Shown here piece after piece: positions 25,401 through 33,521 of a stretch of 64,000 nucleotides of DNA. This DNA is from Sphingobacterium sp. xlx-96. GTDB lineage: Bacteria > Bacteroidota > Bacteroidia > Sphingobacteriales > Sphingobacteriaceae. The position numbers and the translations under genes were made by a program. Each line of letters starts with the position of its first letter. Positions within the stretch are counted from its first letter, which is position 1. The notes beneath the pieces are model-generated. The model made no database searches, had not been told where the DNA came from, and saw nothing but the letters and a program-made list of their open reading frames with translations. The stretch is from contig NZ_WFKM01000002.1 in assembly GCF_011007365.1 (NCBI RefSeq), positions 434,001 to 498,000 of the forward strand, in the 5' to 3' direction.

Positions 25401-26958
25401 ACGGCATGCTACACCAGGTGTAGGCCTTATATCTCCGCCTCCGCACCATGACATCTACTCGATCGAAGATCTGGCACAACTTATCTTCGACCTTAAAAAT
25501 GCAAACAGAGAAGCACGGATCAACGTCAAGCTTGTCTCCAAGGCTGGAGTAGGCACAATAGCTGCAGGTGTTGCAAAGGCACACTCCGATGTCATCTTGA
25601 TCGCTGGATACGACGGTGGTACAGGTGCATCTCCTATCAGTTCTATCAAACATGCCGGACTACCTTGGGAGCTGGGATTGGCCGAAGCGCATCAGACATT
25701 GGTACAAAACAAATTAAGAAGCCGCGTCGTACTACAGGCGGACGGACAGATGAAAACCGGGCGTGATCTTGTCATAGCAACGCTATTGGGAGCCGAAGAA
25801 TGGGGGGTAGCTACTGCCGCCCTTGTCGCCGGCGGTTGTATTATGATGCGCAAATGCCATCTCAACACCTGTCCCGTCGGTGTTGCAACTCAAGATCCCG
25901 AACTACGCAAGCTATTCTCAGGAAAACCAGAGGATATCGTTCATCTGTTTCAATTTTTGGCTGAGGAAATGCGCGAAATAATGGCGCAACTAGGATTCCG
26001 TACCATTAACGAAATGGTAGGACGGGCACAATTCTTGAAAAAAAGAGAAACTATTGCACACTGGAAAGCCAGCAAAGTAGACTTCAACGATCTACTGTAT
26101 GTCGCACGCAACGAATCTGGCTCTCCTTTATATAACACGGAAGAGCAAGATCACGGTATAGCAATGATTTTGGATTGGGGCCTATTGAAGCAAGCAAAAC
26201 CGGCGCTAGAAAGCAAAACACCTGTCTTCGGAACTTTCCGAGTCAAGAACACGGATCGCACTATAGGCACAATGCTTTCAAACGAGATCTCAAAAGCATA
26301 CGGTTCAGAAGGACTACCAGATAACACCATCAATTTCAAATTCGAGGGGTCTGCAGGACAATCCTTTGGGGCATTCAATACCAAAGGAATATCATTTGAA
26401 CTCGAAGGTGAAGCCAATGACTATGTAGGTAAAGGGCTATCTGGAGCACAATTGGCCATTTATCCGGCTAAAGAAAGTGGTCTAATACCGCACGAAAATA
26501 TAATTATCGGCAATGTGGCGCTATATGGAGCTACCTCTGGGCACCTCTTTATCAATGGTATGGCAGGCGAACGATTTGCGGTACGTAATTCCGGTGCCAC
26601 AGCTGTTGTTGAAGGTATCGGAGATCACGGCTGTGAATATATGACAGGCGGCCGAGCACTTATTCTGGGAGAGACAGGACGCAACTTTGCGGCTGGTATG
26701 AGTGGAGGTATCGCTTGGGTATATGATATCCAAGGAACATTCCGTAGTAACTGCAACCAAGAGATGGTCGACCTGGATCCTTTGGAAACCGAAGATGAAT
26801 CAGCAATCATTGCATTACTGAAACGACATATACACCTAACGCGTAGCGAAAGAGCATCTTACATTCTTAACAACTGGGCTACAGAAAAGAGTCGGTTCAT
26901 CAAAGTATTCCCGCGGGAATACAAAAATGTAATACTTAAAAAATTAGTAGTCGCTTAA
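22459..26958 (+). CDS. gltB: glutamate synthase large subunit
   Basis: 1499 residues, the normal length for the NADPH-GOGAT alpha subunit, which makes two glutamates from glutamine and 2-oxoglutarate. The glutaminase domain starts with EHDACGVGFVAHIKG; Cys16 is the N-terminal nucleophile exposed after removal of a 15-residue propeptide. The central and FMN synthase domains show GAMSFGSISHEAHSTLAIAMN, GEGGEDEIRY and GAKPGEGGQLPGHKV. The 3Fe-4S ligands are C1127, C1133 and C1138 (CIMMRKCHLNTCPVGVATQ). The C-terminal GXGXG beta-helix is present. gltD follows after 20 bp. Probably controlled through the structured leader upstream. Confidence 0.97.
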   Translation: MQQEGLYNPEFEHDACGVGFVAHIKGQKSHTQVKDALTMLENMEHRGACGCDPESGDGAGIMIQLPHEFLWEECIQLGIQLQEPGYYGVGMVFLPKEEKLNQICRTVIQEATADRNMEFLGFRTVSVNREGIGPTALSAEPEIVQFFVSRPDGVASTEDFERKLYVLRRRIIQKIKTHQTYPLPLYIASLSCKTIIYKGQLTTYQVGSYFKDLKDSRVVSAFGLVHSRFSTNTFPSWSLAQPFRMIAHNGEINTLTGNLNWFYAGVRALSSPYFTKEEMEILLPVVDKGQSDSACLDNVVELLLHSGRSLPHVMLMLVPEAWDGNTQMDPLKRAFYEYHATLMEPWDGPAALCFTDGKIIGATLDRNGLRPLRYAITSDDRVIVASEAGALPLDESTIIKKGRQQPGKIFVVDMEQGLIRSDEEVKGELIRQQPYGDWINQYKIKLEELAEPRVTFTYLSKESVFKYQQAFGYSREDLETILTPMALTGYEPIGSMGTDVPLAVLSDQPQHLASYFKQFFAQVTNPPIDPIRERLVMSLATFIGNAGNILIEDKKFCHCVTLEHPILTSSELEKLRSIDTGVFQAKTLQCYFRADGKPGSLEAGIERLCRYADDAVRDGFEVIILSDRAIDSQHAAIPSILAVSAVHHHLIKTGNRGAVGLVVEAGDAIEVHHFACLLAFGATAINPYLALASIRTLKAENLLDTDLTWEELRKNYVKAICNGLLKIFSKMGISTLQSYHGAQIFEVLGIDKSVVGAYFCGAVSRIGGLNLDDIAKEALAKHWRSFESSRTPKNLLPEGGIYQWKRRGEGHLWNPQTVHLLQQACRTGDFDTYKKYSALINNQEEHMFTLRGLLDFAKHRTPISIDKVEPASEIMKRFATGAMSFGSISHEAHSTLAIAMNRIGGKSNTGEGGEDEIRYEKLPNGDSMRSAIKQVASARFGVTSNYLTQADEIQIKMAQGAKPGEGGQLPGHKVDEWIAKVRHATPGVGLISPPPHHDIYSIEDLAQLIFDLKNANREARINVKLVSKAGVGTIAAGVAKAHSDVILIAGYDGGTGASPISSIKHAGLPWELGLAEAHQTLVQNKLRSRVVLQADGQMKTGRDLVIATLLGAEEWGVATAALVAGGCIMMRKCHLNTCPVGVATQDPELRKLFSGKPEDIVHLFQFLAEEMREIMAQLGFRTINEMVGRAQFLKKRETIAHWKASKVDFNDLLYVARNESGSPLYNTEEQDHGIAMILDWGLLKQAKPALESKTPVFGTFRVKNTDRTIGTMLSNEISKAYGSEGLPDNTINFKFEGSAGQSFGAFNTKGISFELEGEANDYVGKGLSGAQLAIYPAKESGLIPHENIIIGNVALYGATSGHLFINGMAGERFAVRNSGATAVVEGIGDHGCEYMTGGRALILGETGRNFAAGMSGGIAWVYDIQGTFRSNCNQEMVDLDPLETEDESAIIALLKRHIHLTRSERASYILNNWATEKSRFIKVFPREYKNVILKKLVVA

Positions 26959-26978
26959 TATAGAAGAGGAATTATATC

Positions 26979-28445
26979 ATGGGAAAAGCAACAGGATTTT
27001 TAGAATTTGATAGATTGGCTCCTCAGAAAGAGTCTATAGAGAACAGAAAACAAAATTATCAGGAATTTGTTCACCCTTATTCGGAAGAACAACTTAATGG
27101 ACAGGCGGCACGCTGCATGAATTGCGGAATTCCGTTCTGCCATTCAGGCTGCCCCCTAGGTAATGTCATTCCAGAATTTAACGATGCGGTATATGACGGC
27201 AAATGGGAAGAGGCTTACAACATCTTAGCTTCTACAAATAACTTTCCGGAGTTTACCGGCCGTATATGTCCCGCTCCATGTGAATCGGCATGTGTACTGG
27301 GCATCAACAAGAATCCTGTAGCTATCGAGGAGATCGAAAAGCATATCATCGAAATAGCCTACAAAAAGGGCTATGTAAAACCCAACAAGTCCTACATCAA
27401 GACAGGCAAGAAAGTCGCTGTCATAGGATCAGGTCCTGCCGGGCTAGCAGCAGCAGCTCAGTTAAATAAAGCAGGCCACGATGTTGTAGTCTACGAACGT
27501 GATGATAAAGTGGGTGGACTACTTCGCTATGGCATCCCTGATTTTAAATTAGATAAATCAGTCATCGACCGTCGGGTCAATATCATGAAAGAATCTGGCA
27601 TAGTATTCCGTACCAATGCCGAAGTAGGCGGTAATATCCCAGCAACAGAATTAGATCAATATGATGCTGTGGTTCTATCCGGCGGATCGACAATCCCCCG
27701 TGACCTAAACATTCCCGGTCGGGATCTGACAGGTGTCCACTACGCCATGGAGTTTTTAAAACAACAGAACAAGCGTGTCGGCAACTCTACTATCGCCGTA
27801 CCGGAAATCCATGCAAAGGGTAAAAATGTGCTGATCATCGGAGGTGGAGACACCGGATCAGACTGCGTAGGCACATCCAACCGACATGGCGCCAAATCGG
27901 TGACGCAATTTGAACTGATGCCCCAGCCACCTCAAAGTCGTACCGAAGCGATGCCTTGGCCTAGTTATCCAATGTTATTAAAAACAACAACCTCACACGA
28001 AGAGGGTTGTCAGCGCCATTGGAGCATCAGTACCAAAGAATTCCTTGGCGATAAGGCTGGAAATTTACGAGCTGCCCTCGTAGTAGACTTGGAGTGGGAA
28101 ACCGATACTTTGGGAAGACCTACAAAATTCAAAGAGGTTGAAGGCTCTGAAAGGGAAATCCCTTGCGAACTGGTTACACTCGCTATGGGCTTCCTTCATC
28201 CGCAGAAAGAAGGTTTATTACAACAACTGGGCATAGCACTAGATGAGCGTGGCAACGTAAAAGCTACTGAAGGCAGTTATCGTACTAATACGGATAAATA
28301 TTTTGCGGCAGGTGACATGCGCCGTGGCCAATCATTGGTGGTATGGGCCATATCCGAAGGAAGAGAATGTGCACGAAAGGTAGATGAATTTTTAATGGGC
28401 ACAACCGAACTTGAAAGCAAAGAAGCTGTACAGCAATATGCCTAA
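26979..28445 (+). CDS. gltD: glutamate synthase small subunit
   Basis: 488 residues; the FAD/NADPH flavoprotein that feeds electrons to GltB. N-terminal 4Fe-4S cysteines: C46, C49, C54, C58 ([16 protein letters not shown]) and C97, C101, C105 ([12 protein letters not shown]). The FAD-binding GxGxxG is at 150-155 ([13 protein letters not shown]) and the NADPH-binding motif [13 protein letters not shown] at about 287-299. C-terminal FAD contact [21 protein letters not shown]. It is co-transcribed with gltB and ends before two tandem terminators (28509-28570). Confidence 0.97.
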   Translation: MGKATGFLEFDRLAPQKESIENRKQNYQEFVHPYSEEQLNGQAARCMNCGIPFCHSGCPLGNVIPEFNDAVYDGKWEEAYNILASTNNFPEFTGRICPAPCESACVLGINKNPVAIEEIEKHIIEIAYKKGYVKPNKSYIKTGKKVAVIGSGPAGLAAAAQLNKAGHDVVVYERDDKVGGLLRYGIPDFKLDKSVIDRRVNIMKESGIVFRTNAEVGGNIPATELDQYDAVVLSGGSTIPRDLNIPGRDLTGVHYAMEFLKQQNKRVGNSTIAVPEIHAKGKNVLIIGGGDTGSDCVGTSNRHGAKSVTQFELMPQPPQSRTEAMPWPSYPMLLKTTTSHEEGCQRHWSISTKEFLGDKAGNLRAALVVDLEWETDTLGRPTKFKEVEGSEREIPCELVTLAMGFLHPQKEGLLQQLGIALDERGNVKATEGSYRTNTDKYFAAGDMRRGQSLVVWAISEGRECARKVDEFLMGTTELESKEAVQQYA

Positions 28446-28508
28446 CCCTTGTTTCTAATCATCAATCTATATTTTTTCTGAAAGTGTCTGTTTTTAATGG
28501 ACATCAAG

Positions 28509-28570
28509 AACTTTCATCACATGAAAGTTTTTTCTGTCAGACCTTTCCGATTTCTCGGAAAGGTCTTTTT
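28509..28570 (+). terminator. two tandem intrinsic terminators after gltD
   Basis: First: AACTTTCAT (28509-28517), cac, ATGAAAGTT (28521-28529), then TTTT. Second: AGACCTTTCCGA (28539-28550), tttc, TCGGAAAGGTCT (28555-28566), then TTTT. Both stems are perfect. Confidence 0.85.
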
Positions 28571-28615
28571 GTCAAGAATAACAAAATAATATTTCGAGTT
28601 AAAATCAGTTACCAA

Positions 28616-28652
28616 AAACATATTCTATAAATATGTTTTTTTAGTACTTTTG
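28616..28652 (+). promoter_or_regulatory. palindrome and -7 box upstream of FUSC gene
   Basis: AAACATATT (28616-28624), ctata, AATATGTTT (28630-28638) is a perfect 9-bp palindrome occupying the place of the -33 region. The -7 box TACTTTTG is at 28645-28652, 35 nt before the ATG at 28688. Reads as an operator-promoter; a third hairpin is the alternative. Confidence 0.45.
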
Positions 28653-28687
28653 CAATCGATTAAAAAGATCAATTGTAAATAGGCTTT

Positions 28688-30673
28688 ATGATTCGTAAGA
28701 TCAATCATTTTTTCGGAAAAGAGTTTGCCAAGGATGCATTAAGAAACATCCTGGTGATCCTACTCCCTTCCATACTTCTTTTCTACACCATCGGTCTACA
28801 TGCTGCAATAGCTTTCGCCGTTGGTGTCATATTGTCATCATTGACCGACCTTCCTGGAAACAGGCAGGACAAAACAATGACTGCAATATGGTGTACCCCA
28901 CTATTTGCCCTTACGGCCTTTTCCACAGCCGCAGCTCTTCACTATCTATCGTGGAGTATACTACCGATTTTAGCTGTTTGGGGATTCATATGTACCATGC
29001 TAATAGTTTTAGGCCCGAGGTGGGGCGTTATTGGCAATCTGACGCTTATTGTTATCAGCTTCACAATAGGTCTTAAGCCGCTTGATCCGTTAAGTTTTTC
29101 CTTATACTTTACACTTGGAACATTAAGCTTCTTTACCGTGAGTCTAATCCAAGCTTATGTATCACCTTACCGCTCTTTGAAATATGCCATGAAGGAAGGT
29201 TTTGAACAGATGGCTATTCTGTTGGAGGTAAAAATAAAGTGCTATGACGAAAAAACACCATTGGAACAGGTGTATAGAGAATTGAGCTTACTACATATTA
29301 AAATCTCTGAACAACTGGAAAGTATACGTTCCTTGTTGCTTCGCGAAAAGACGCTAATCTCATCCTGTCAAAACTCCGAACTGATATGGTTAAACAAAAT
29401 CTATCGTTTGATTGACCTTTATGAACTACTCATGGGAATAGATACAGATTATGAAACTATCCGAGAAAAACTAAAACATTCGGAAGCTCTTCCTATAATC
29501 AGGCATATCCTTTTACTACTCTCCGACGAGATAAGGGTTTTAGAAAAGTCAAGAAATAGCTCACATATATTGGACAACGAGAAGCAAATCACTGCAGACA
29601 TATTCAAGTTGGAGCAGATACAAATGAAAACAGATCTCGAAAGTAGATCACTGGTCAATCCTATTCTGATCCACATCAAACATATTTTATCTATTGTTCA
29701 ACAAATTCAAAAATCAACCGTAGTACAAGACCCGACCTGGGTAAGCACTGCTGCCTATAAAAACTTTGTCCCGTCTACCCATAAAGGGCAGGTAATTGCA
29801 AAACATATAAAAACCAAATCTCCTGTATTTATCTATGCGATACGCATGGCGACGTTACTTATACTATCAGGCCTGGTCGGCTATACCTTACCTGAATACC
29901 GCTATGCTTCCTGGATCATACTGACAGTCATTCTTGTCGCAAGACCTAGCTATGCTAATACGCAAAAAAGAAACTATCAGCGTATTGTCGGTTCATTAAT
30001 TGGTATTGCAGCCAGTCTACTTATTACGCTCGTCATACACGATTCCCTATCAGTACTACTAATTGCCGCAATAACACTCTATGGATTTTTCCTATTCAAC
30101 AAACCAAATTATTTGATCTGCGTCATATTCATCACCATTGCCGCCATCTTATCTCTCCATCTATACGAGGGCAATATCGGGGACTTGCTTAGTAGCCGCT
30201 TAGCTTTCACTTTATTGGGTTCGATTTTCGCAATCATAGGATGTTTTGCATTTCCAGTAAACCACCGTAGCGCGATGAAAAACCTATCTGACACGCTTAT
30301 CGACAATTACCAAAACTACTATCATAAGCTACGCTCCCGACTTTGCGAAAATACCGTAGACTTTCAGGAACTGAGATTGGTTCGAAAGCATGCCCAGACT
30401 TCACTGGCGCAGCTTTACGATAACCTGGATCAATTTCAAAAAGAGCCGCGTTACAAGAAGCAAGATTGGAGTGATATTGCTTCTTTTCAAACGCTGGCCT
30501 ATCGTATAAATGCACTTTTGGTCGGAGTATCAGTTAGTATCACCAAATCAATAGCCTATGAAAATGATAAAGCCCTTTTAGAACGACTCGACAATATTGA
30601 ATTACTAATCCATGACCTCAATGCAATGGGGAAATCCGAAAAACTGACACCTAAAACATACACAACAGTTTAG
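28688..30673 (+). CDS. FUSC/YccS-type inner-membrane protein
   Basis: 661 residues. Family FUSC (fusaric-acid-resistance-like, YccS/YhfK type). Layout seen: a first cluster of membrane helices at about residues 17-155 (NILVILLPSILLFYTIG, AIAFAVGVILSSL, LTAFSTAAALHYLSW and others); a cytoplasmic helical region of about 230 residues (about 160-390); and a second cluster at about 395-525 including the conserved LPEYRYASWIILTVILVARPSY and RIVGSLIGIAASL. A C-terminal helical tail follows. Proposed roles of the family are efflux of small organic molecules. Stands as a single gene between gltBD and nuo. Confidence 0.85.
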   Translation: MIRKINHFFGKEFAKDALRNILVILLPSILLFYTIGLHAAIAFAVGVILSSLTDLPGNRQDKTMTAIWCTPLFALTAFSTAAALHYLSWSILPILAVWGFICTMLIVLGPRWGVIGNLTLIVISFTIGLKPLDPLSFSLYFTLGTLSFFTVSLIQAYVSPYRSLKYAMKEGFEQMAILLEVKIKCYDEKTPLEQVYRELSLLHIKISEQLESIRSLLLREKTLISSCQNSELIWLNKIYRLIDLYELLMGIDTDYETIREKLKHSEALPIIRHILLLLSDEIRVLEKSRNSSHILDNEKQITADIFKLEQIQMKTDLESRSLVNPILIHIKHILSIVQQIQKSTVVQDPTWVSTAAYKNFVPSTHKGQVIAKHIKTKSPVFIYAIRMATLLILSGLVGYTLPEYRYASWIILTVILVARPSYANTQKRNYQRIVGSLIGIAASLLITLVIHDSLSVLLIAAITLYGFFLFNKPNYLICVIFITIAAILSLHLYEGNIGDLLSSRLAFTLLGSIFAIIGCFAFPVNHRSAMKNLSDTLIDNYQNYYHKLRSRLCENTVDFQELRLVRKHAQTSLAQLYDNLDQFQKEPRYKKQDWSDIASFQTLAYRINALLVGVSVSITKSIAYENDKALLERLDNIELLIHDLNAMGKSEKLTPKTYTTV

Positions 30674-30947
30674 TTAACCAACAATAGTCTACCATTCTAG
30701 TATATTTTATCAGAAAAATAATATACTTTTACGTATTGATGCGAATATTGCGAAATTTTACTCATTTCGGGTGGTAAACAGACCTGAATTGAATAATGGT
30801 TTCAAGGAAATAGCTTATTTTTGGGACAGATGTAAACAAGATAAAGATTGTTGATACGTATGACATCTTCATGATAGTTTTCCTATGGTTCTTTTGCTAC
30901 CTTTTATGTATGTTTGCACGTAATTAAGAATTATTCTAAAGAGATTA
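30674..30947 (+). promoter_or_regulatory. nuoH upstream region with two -7 boxes
   Basis: Two exact TAnnTTTG matches on the plus strand: TATTTTTG (30816-30823) and TATGTTTG (30909-30916). The second, followed by CAC, is 31 nt upstream of the GTG start of nuoH. No convincing -33 boxes. Confidence 0.4.
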
Positions 30948-32021
30948 GTGACCCAGCTTTTAATCCATATCATAGTACCTGTTGCCATCTTTGGCTTTAT
31001 TGCGTTATTCACGCTGTTCGCCGTATATGCCGAACGCAAGATTGCCGGCTTTGTACAGGATCGTCTAGGACCGATGGAAACTGGAAAATATGGTCTTCTT
31101 CAGACAGTAGCCGATATACTCAAACTTTTACAGAAAGAATTCATTACACCGAAGGCTGCCGATCGTCTTTTATTTGCGCTAGCGCCTATTGTCATATTTG
31201 GAGCTGTATATGTAGGCTATGCTGTTATCCCATGGGCTCCTGACTTTTTGCCTGCAAATACACATACCGGACTATTCTTTATTATGGCAGTAGTATCCAT
31301 TGATGCCATAGGGATCTTAATGGCTGGCTGGGGATCGAACAACAAATACTCGATATTGGGCTCTATACGCGCTATTGCACAAATGGTATCTTATGAAATC
31401 CCTGTTGGGTTATCCTTAATTGCCGCAGTCATGATTACCCAGACCTTAAACCTTAATGATATTGCGATGCAGCAAGGTATAATGGCTAATCAGGATATTT
31501 TCTTTCTGGGTATTTGGAATGTCAATGATATCGGCGGAATTCTGGCCTGGAATATATTTCAGGCGCCACACCTTATCGTCGTATATCTCATATTCTTTAT
31601 CGCATCATTGGCGGAGTGTAACCGCGCCCCATTTGATATTCCGGAAGCAGAATCCGAATTGATCGGTGGCTTTCATACAGAGTATGGAGGAATACGCTTT
31701 GCATTCATTTTCTTGGCAGAGTACGCTATGATGTTTTTAGTAGCAGTACTAGGTGTCGTCCTCTTTTTGGGTGGATGGAACACGCCTCTTCCCAATCTGG
31801 GAGCTGCAAAACTTGCAGACTGGACGACAGGCCTGGGATGGGGTATCTTTTGGACTTTAATTAAATCACTCACTATTGTCGGGATACAGATATGGATACG
31901 CTGGACATTGCCGCGTTTTAGGGCTGACCAGCTGATGAACCTATGCTGGAAAATAATGATTCCTATTGCATTCGTATGCATGGCAATATCAGGGTTATGG
32001 CGTATTTTGGTGATGGTATAG
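30948..32021 (+). CDS. nuoH: NADH-quinone oxidoreductase subunit H
   Basis: 357 residues, the quinone-site membrane subunit of complex I (ND1). Seen: YAERKIAGFVQDRLGPMETGKYGLLQTVADILKLLQKE and the strongly conserved acidic loop SLAECNRAPFDIPEAESELIGGFHTEYGG, both diagnostic. At least eight hydrophobic helices. The start is GTG at 30948; no ATG is available before the first helix. First gene of a nuoHIJKLMN run. The upstream neighbour is FUSC, so nuoA-G are not adjacent. Separated from nuoI by octamer array D (32021-32100), unlike the tight spacing in the rest of the operon. Confidence 0.95.
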   Translation: MTQLLIHIIVPVAIFGFIALFTLFAVYAERKIAGFVQDRLGPMETGKYGLLQTVADILKLLQKEFITPKAADRLLFALAPIVIFGAVYVGYAVIPWAPDFLPANTHTGLFFIMAVVSIDAIGILMAGWGSNNKYSILGSIRAIAQMVSYEIPVGLSLIAAVMITQTLNLNDIAMQQGIMANQDIFFLGIWNVNDIGGILAWNIFQAPHLIVVYLIFFIASLAECNRAPFDIPEAESELIGGFHTEYGGIRFAFIFLAEYAMMFLVAVLGVVLFLGGWNTPLPNLGAAKLADWTTGLGWGIFWTLIKSLTIVGIQIWIRWTLPRFRADQLMNLCWKIMIPIAFVCMAISGLWRILVMV

Positions 32022-32100
32022 TGAACAAGTTATCAAGTAAACGAGTTATCAAGTGAACAAGATAACTGGATAACTGGATAACTGGATAACTGAATAACAA
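32021..32100. repeat. octamer repeat array D between nuoH and nuoI (10 units)
   Basis: Ten in-phase 8-bp units: gtgaacaa, gttatcaa, gtaaacga, gttatcaa, gtgaacaa, then gataactg four times, then aataacaa. The exact fourfold repeat is the most regular stretch of the family. It fills nearly the whole 86-bp gap. Confidence 0.75.
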
Positions 32101-32107
32101 TAAAAAA

Positions 32108-32671
32108 TTGATTTTAAAAACAACGATACAAGGATTTACTACGGCTGTCAAAGGATTACTTTTGACGATCCGGCACCTTTTTGGTGCGCGGAAGGCACGG
32201 CAATCCTTAGATATTCGCCAAGAAGACTACTTTGAAAAGCAACAAGGGGTTACCACAGTACAATTTCCAAAAGAAAAAATGCCCATCCCCGAGGTGGCGC
32301 GTTATCAATTGGAGGTCGACATTGATGACTGTATTGTGTGCGACCTATGCGCAAAGGCTTGTCCTGTAGATTGTATCACGATTGAATCGATCAAATCGCC
32401 AGAAGCCATTGGCAAAACTTCAGATGGGTCGGTAAAAAGACTATATGCCGCACAATTCGATATTGATATGGCCAAATGCATGTACTGTGGGCTATGTACT
32501 GTCGTATGTCCCACCGAATGTATCACCATGACCAATCAATACGACCGCAGCACGACACAACTTACGGATCTGATTTATGGATTTGGAGAAATGTCGGATA
32601 ATGAGATAGCACAACGTAAAGCAGAATGGACTAGATTTCAAGCTGAAAAGGAGGCAGCGAAGAAAAAGTAA
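32108..32671 (+). CDS. nuoI: NADH-quinone oxidoreductase subunit I
   Basis: 187 residues, ferredoxin-like subunit carrying clusters N6a and N6b. Two CxxCxxCxxxCP motifs: C75, C78, C81, C85 (CIVCDLCAKACP) and C124, C127, C130, C134 (CMYCGLCTVVCP). The N-terminal amphipathic helix is seen as ILKTTIQGFTTAVKGLLLT. The start is TTG at 32108; no ATG or GTG lies nearby in frame and the N-terminus aligns with the family. It follows the octamer array. The C-terminus is charged (AEKEAAKKK). Six bp before nuoJ. Confidence 0.94.
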   Translation: MILKTTIQGFTTAVKGLLLTIRHLFGARKARQSLDIRQEDYFEKQQGVTTVQFPKEKMPIPEVARYQLEVDIDDCIVCDLCAKACPVDCITIESIKSPEAIGKTSDGSVKRLYAAQFDIDMAKCMYCGLCTVVCPTECITMTNQYDRSTTQLTDLIYGFGEMSDNEIAQRKAEWTRFQAEKEAAKKK

Positions 32672-32676
32672 AAGAT

Positions 32677-33219
32677 ATGGAAGAATTTATATTTTATGCT
32701 TTCGCAGTTCTGGCCATCATCTCGGCTCTTCTTGTGGTCAACTTAAAAAACACAGCTCGTGCCTTGTTTCTATTTTTCGTCACTTTATTTGCTATGGCAG
32801 GCCTATTTATCTTCGCTTTAGCGGATTTTGTTGCCATAACGCAGGTAATGGTTTACGTAGGCGGGGTATTGATATTAATGATATTTGCATTTATGCTATC
32901 CAACAAGGAATTATTAAAGGATCTCCAAAATATGTCTGGAAGATTTCTGTCCTTGCCCAACTGGCAATCTTTACTCCTAGCACTAGGCTTTCTTGTAGTT
33001 ATGCTTTGGGGGGTAATGGAGTGGCAAGAGCAAACCCCAGATTGGATTATCCAGAATATAAAACAAGGAGATATCATCCAACCAACAGACAACAATATCC
33101 AACAATTAGGCTTAAAATTCATGACCCAATACGTATTACCCTTTGAGGTAATTTCGGTATTTCTTCTGATGGCGCTAATAGGTGCAGCACATCTATCTAG
33201 GAAGGAGGAACAAAAATGA
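32677..33219 (+). CDS. nuoJ: NADH-quinone oxidoreductase subunit J
   Basis: 180 residues, five predicted membrane helices (ND6-like). Seen: YAFAVLAIISALLVVNLKNTARALFLFFVTLFAMAGLFIFALADFVAITQVMVYVGGVLILMIFAFML, with the conserved YVGGVLILMIF (pi-bulge helix TM3 that couples quinone reduction to proton transfer). Overlaps nuoK by 4 bp (ATGA), so the two are translationally coupled. Normal length. Confidence 0.94.
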   Translation: MEEFIFYAFAVLAIISALLVVNLKNTARALFLFFVTLFAMAGLFIFALADFVAITQVMVYVGGVLILMIFAFMLSNKELLKDLQNMSGRFLSLPNWQSLLLALGFLVVMLWGVMEWQEQTPDWIIQNIKQGDIIQPTDNNIQQLGLKFMTQYVLPFEVISVFLLMALIGAAHLSRKEEQK

Positions 33220-33521
33220 TTACGTTAACTCACTTTCTAGTCGTCAGTGCCTGTATTTTTTGCATCGGACTGTATACCGTACTAGCTAAAAGAAATGCTA
33301 TAATGATATTGGTCGGTATCGAACTTATGATTAACGCAGCTATACTCAATTTTGTAGCATTCGGCCGTTATGACAAAATAAACTACTCAGGTCAGGTGTT
33401 TGCTCTGTTCGCAATTGTCTTGGCAGCCGCTTCGGTAGCTGTTGCCCTAGCTATTATTCTCAACGTATACAGACACTACAAAACTATTAATCCAGATAAT
33501 ATCACTGATCTGCGCGACTGA
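33216..33521 (+). CDS. nuoK: NADH-quinone oxidoreductase subunit K
   Basis: 101 residues, three membrane helices, ND4L-like. Seen: the conserved IGLYTVLAKRNAIMILVGIELMINAAILNFVAF with glutamate in the second helix (GIEL), essential for proton movement, and AAASVAVALAIILNVYR in the third. Overlaps nuoJ by 4 bp and nuoL by 1 bp. Confidence 0.95.
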   Translation: MITLTHFLVVSACIFCIGLYTVLAKRNAIMILVGIELMINAAILNFVAFGRYDKINYSGQVFALFAIVLAAASVAVALAIILNVYRHYKTINPDNITDLRD

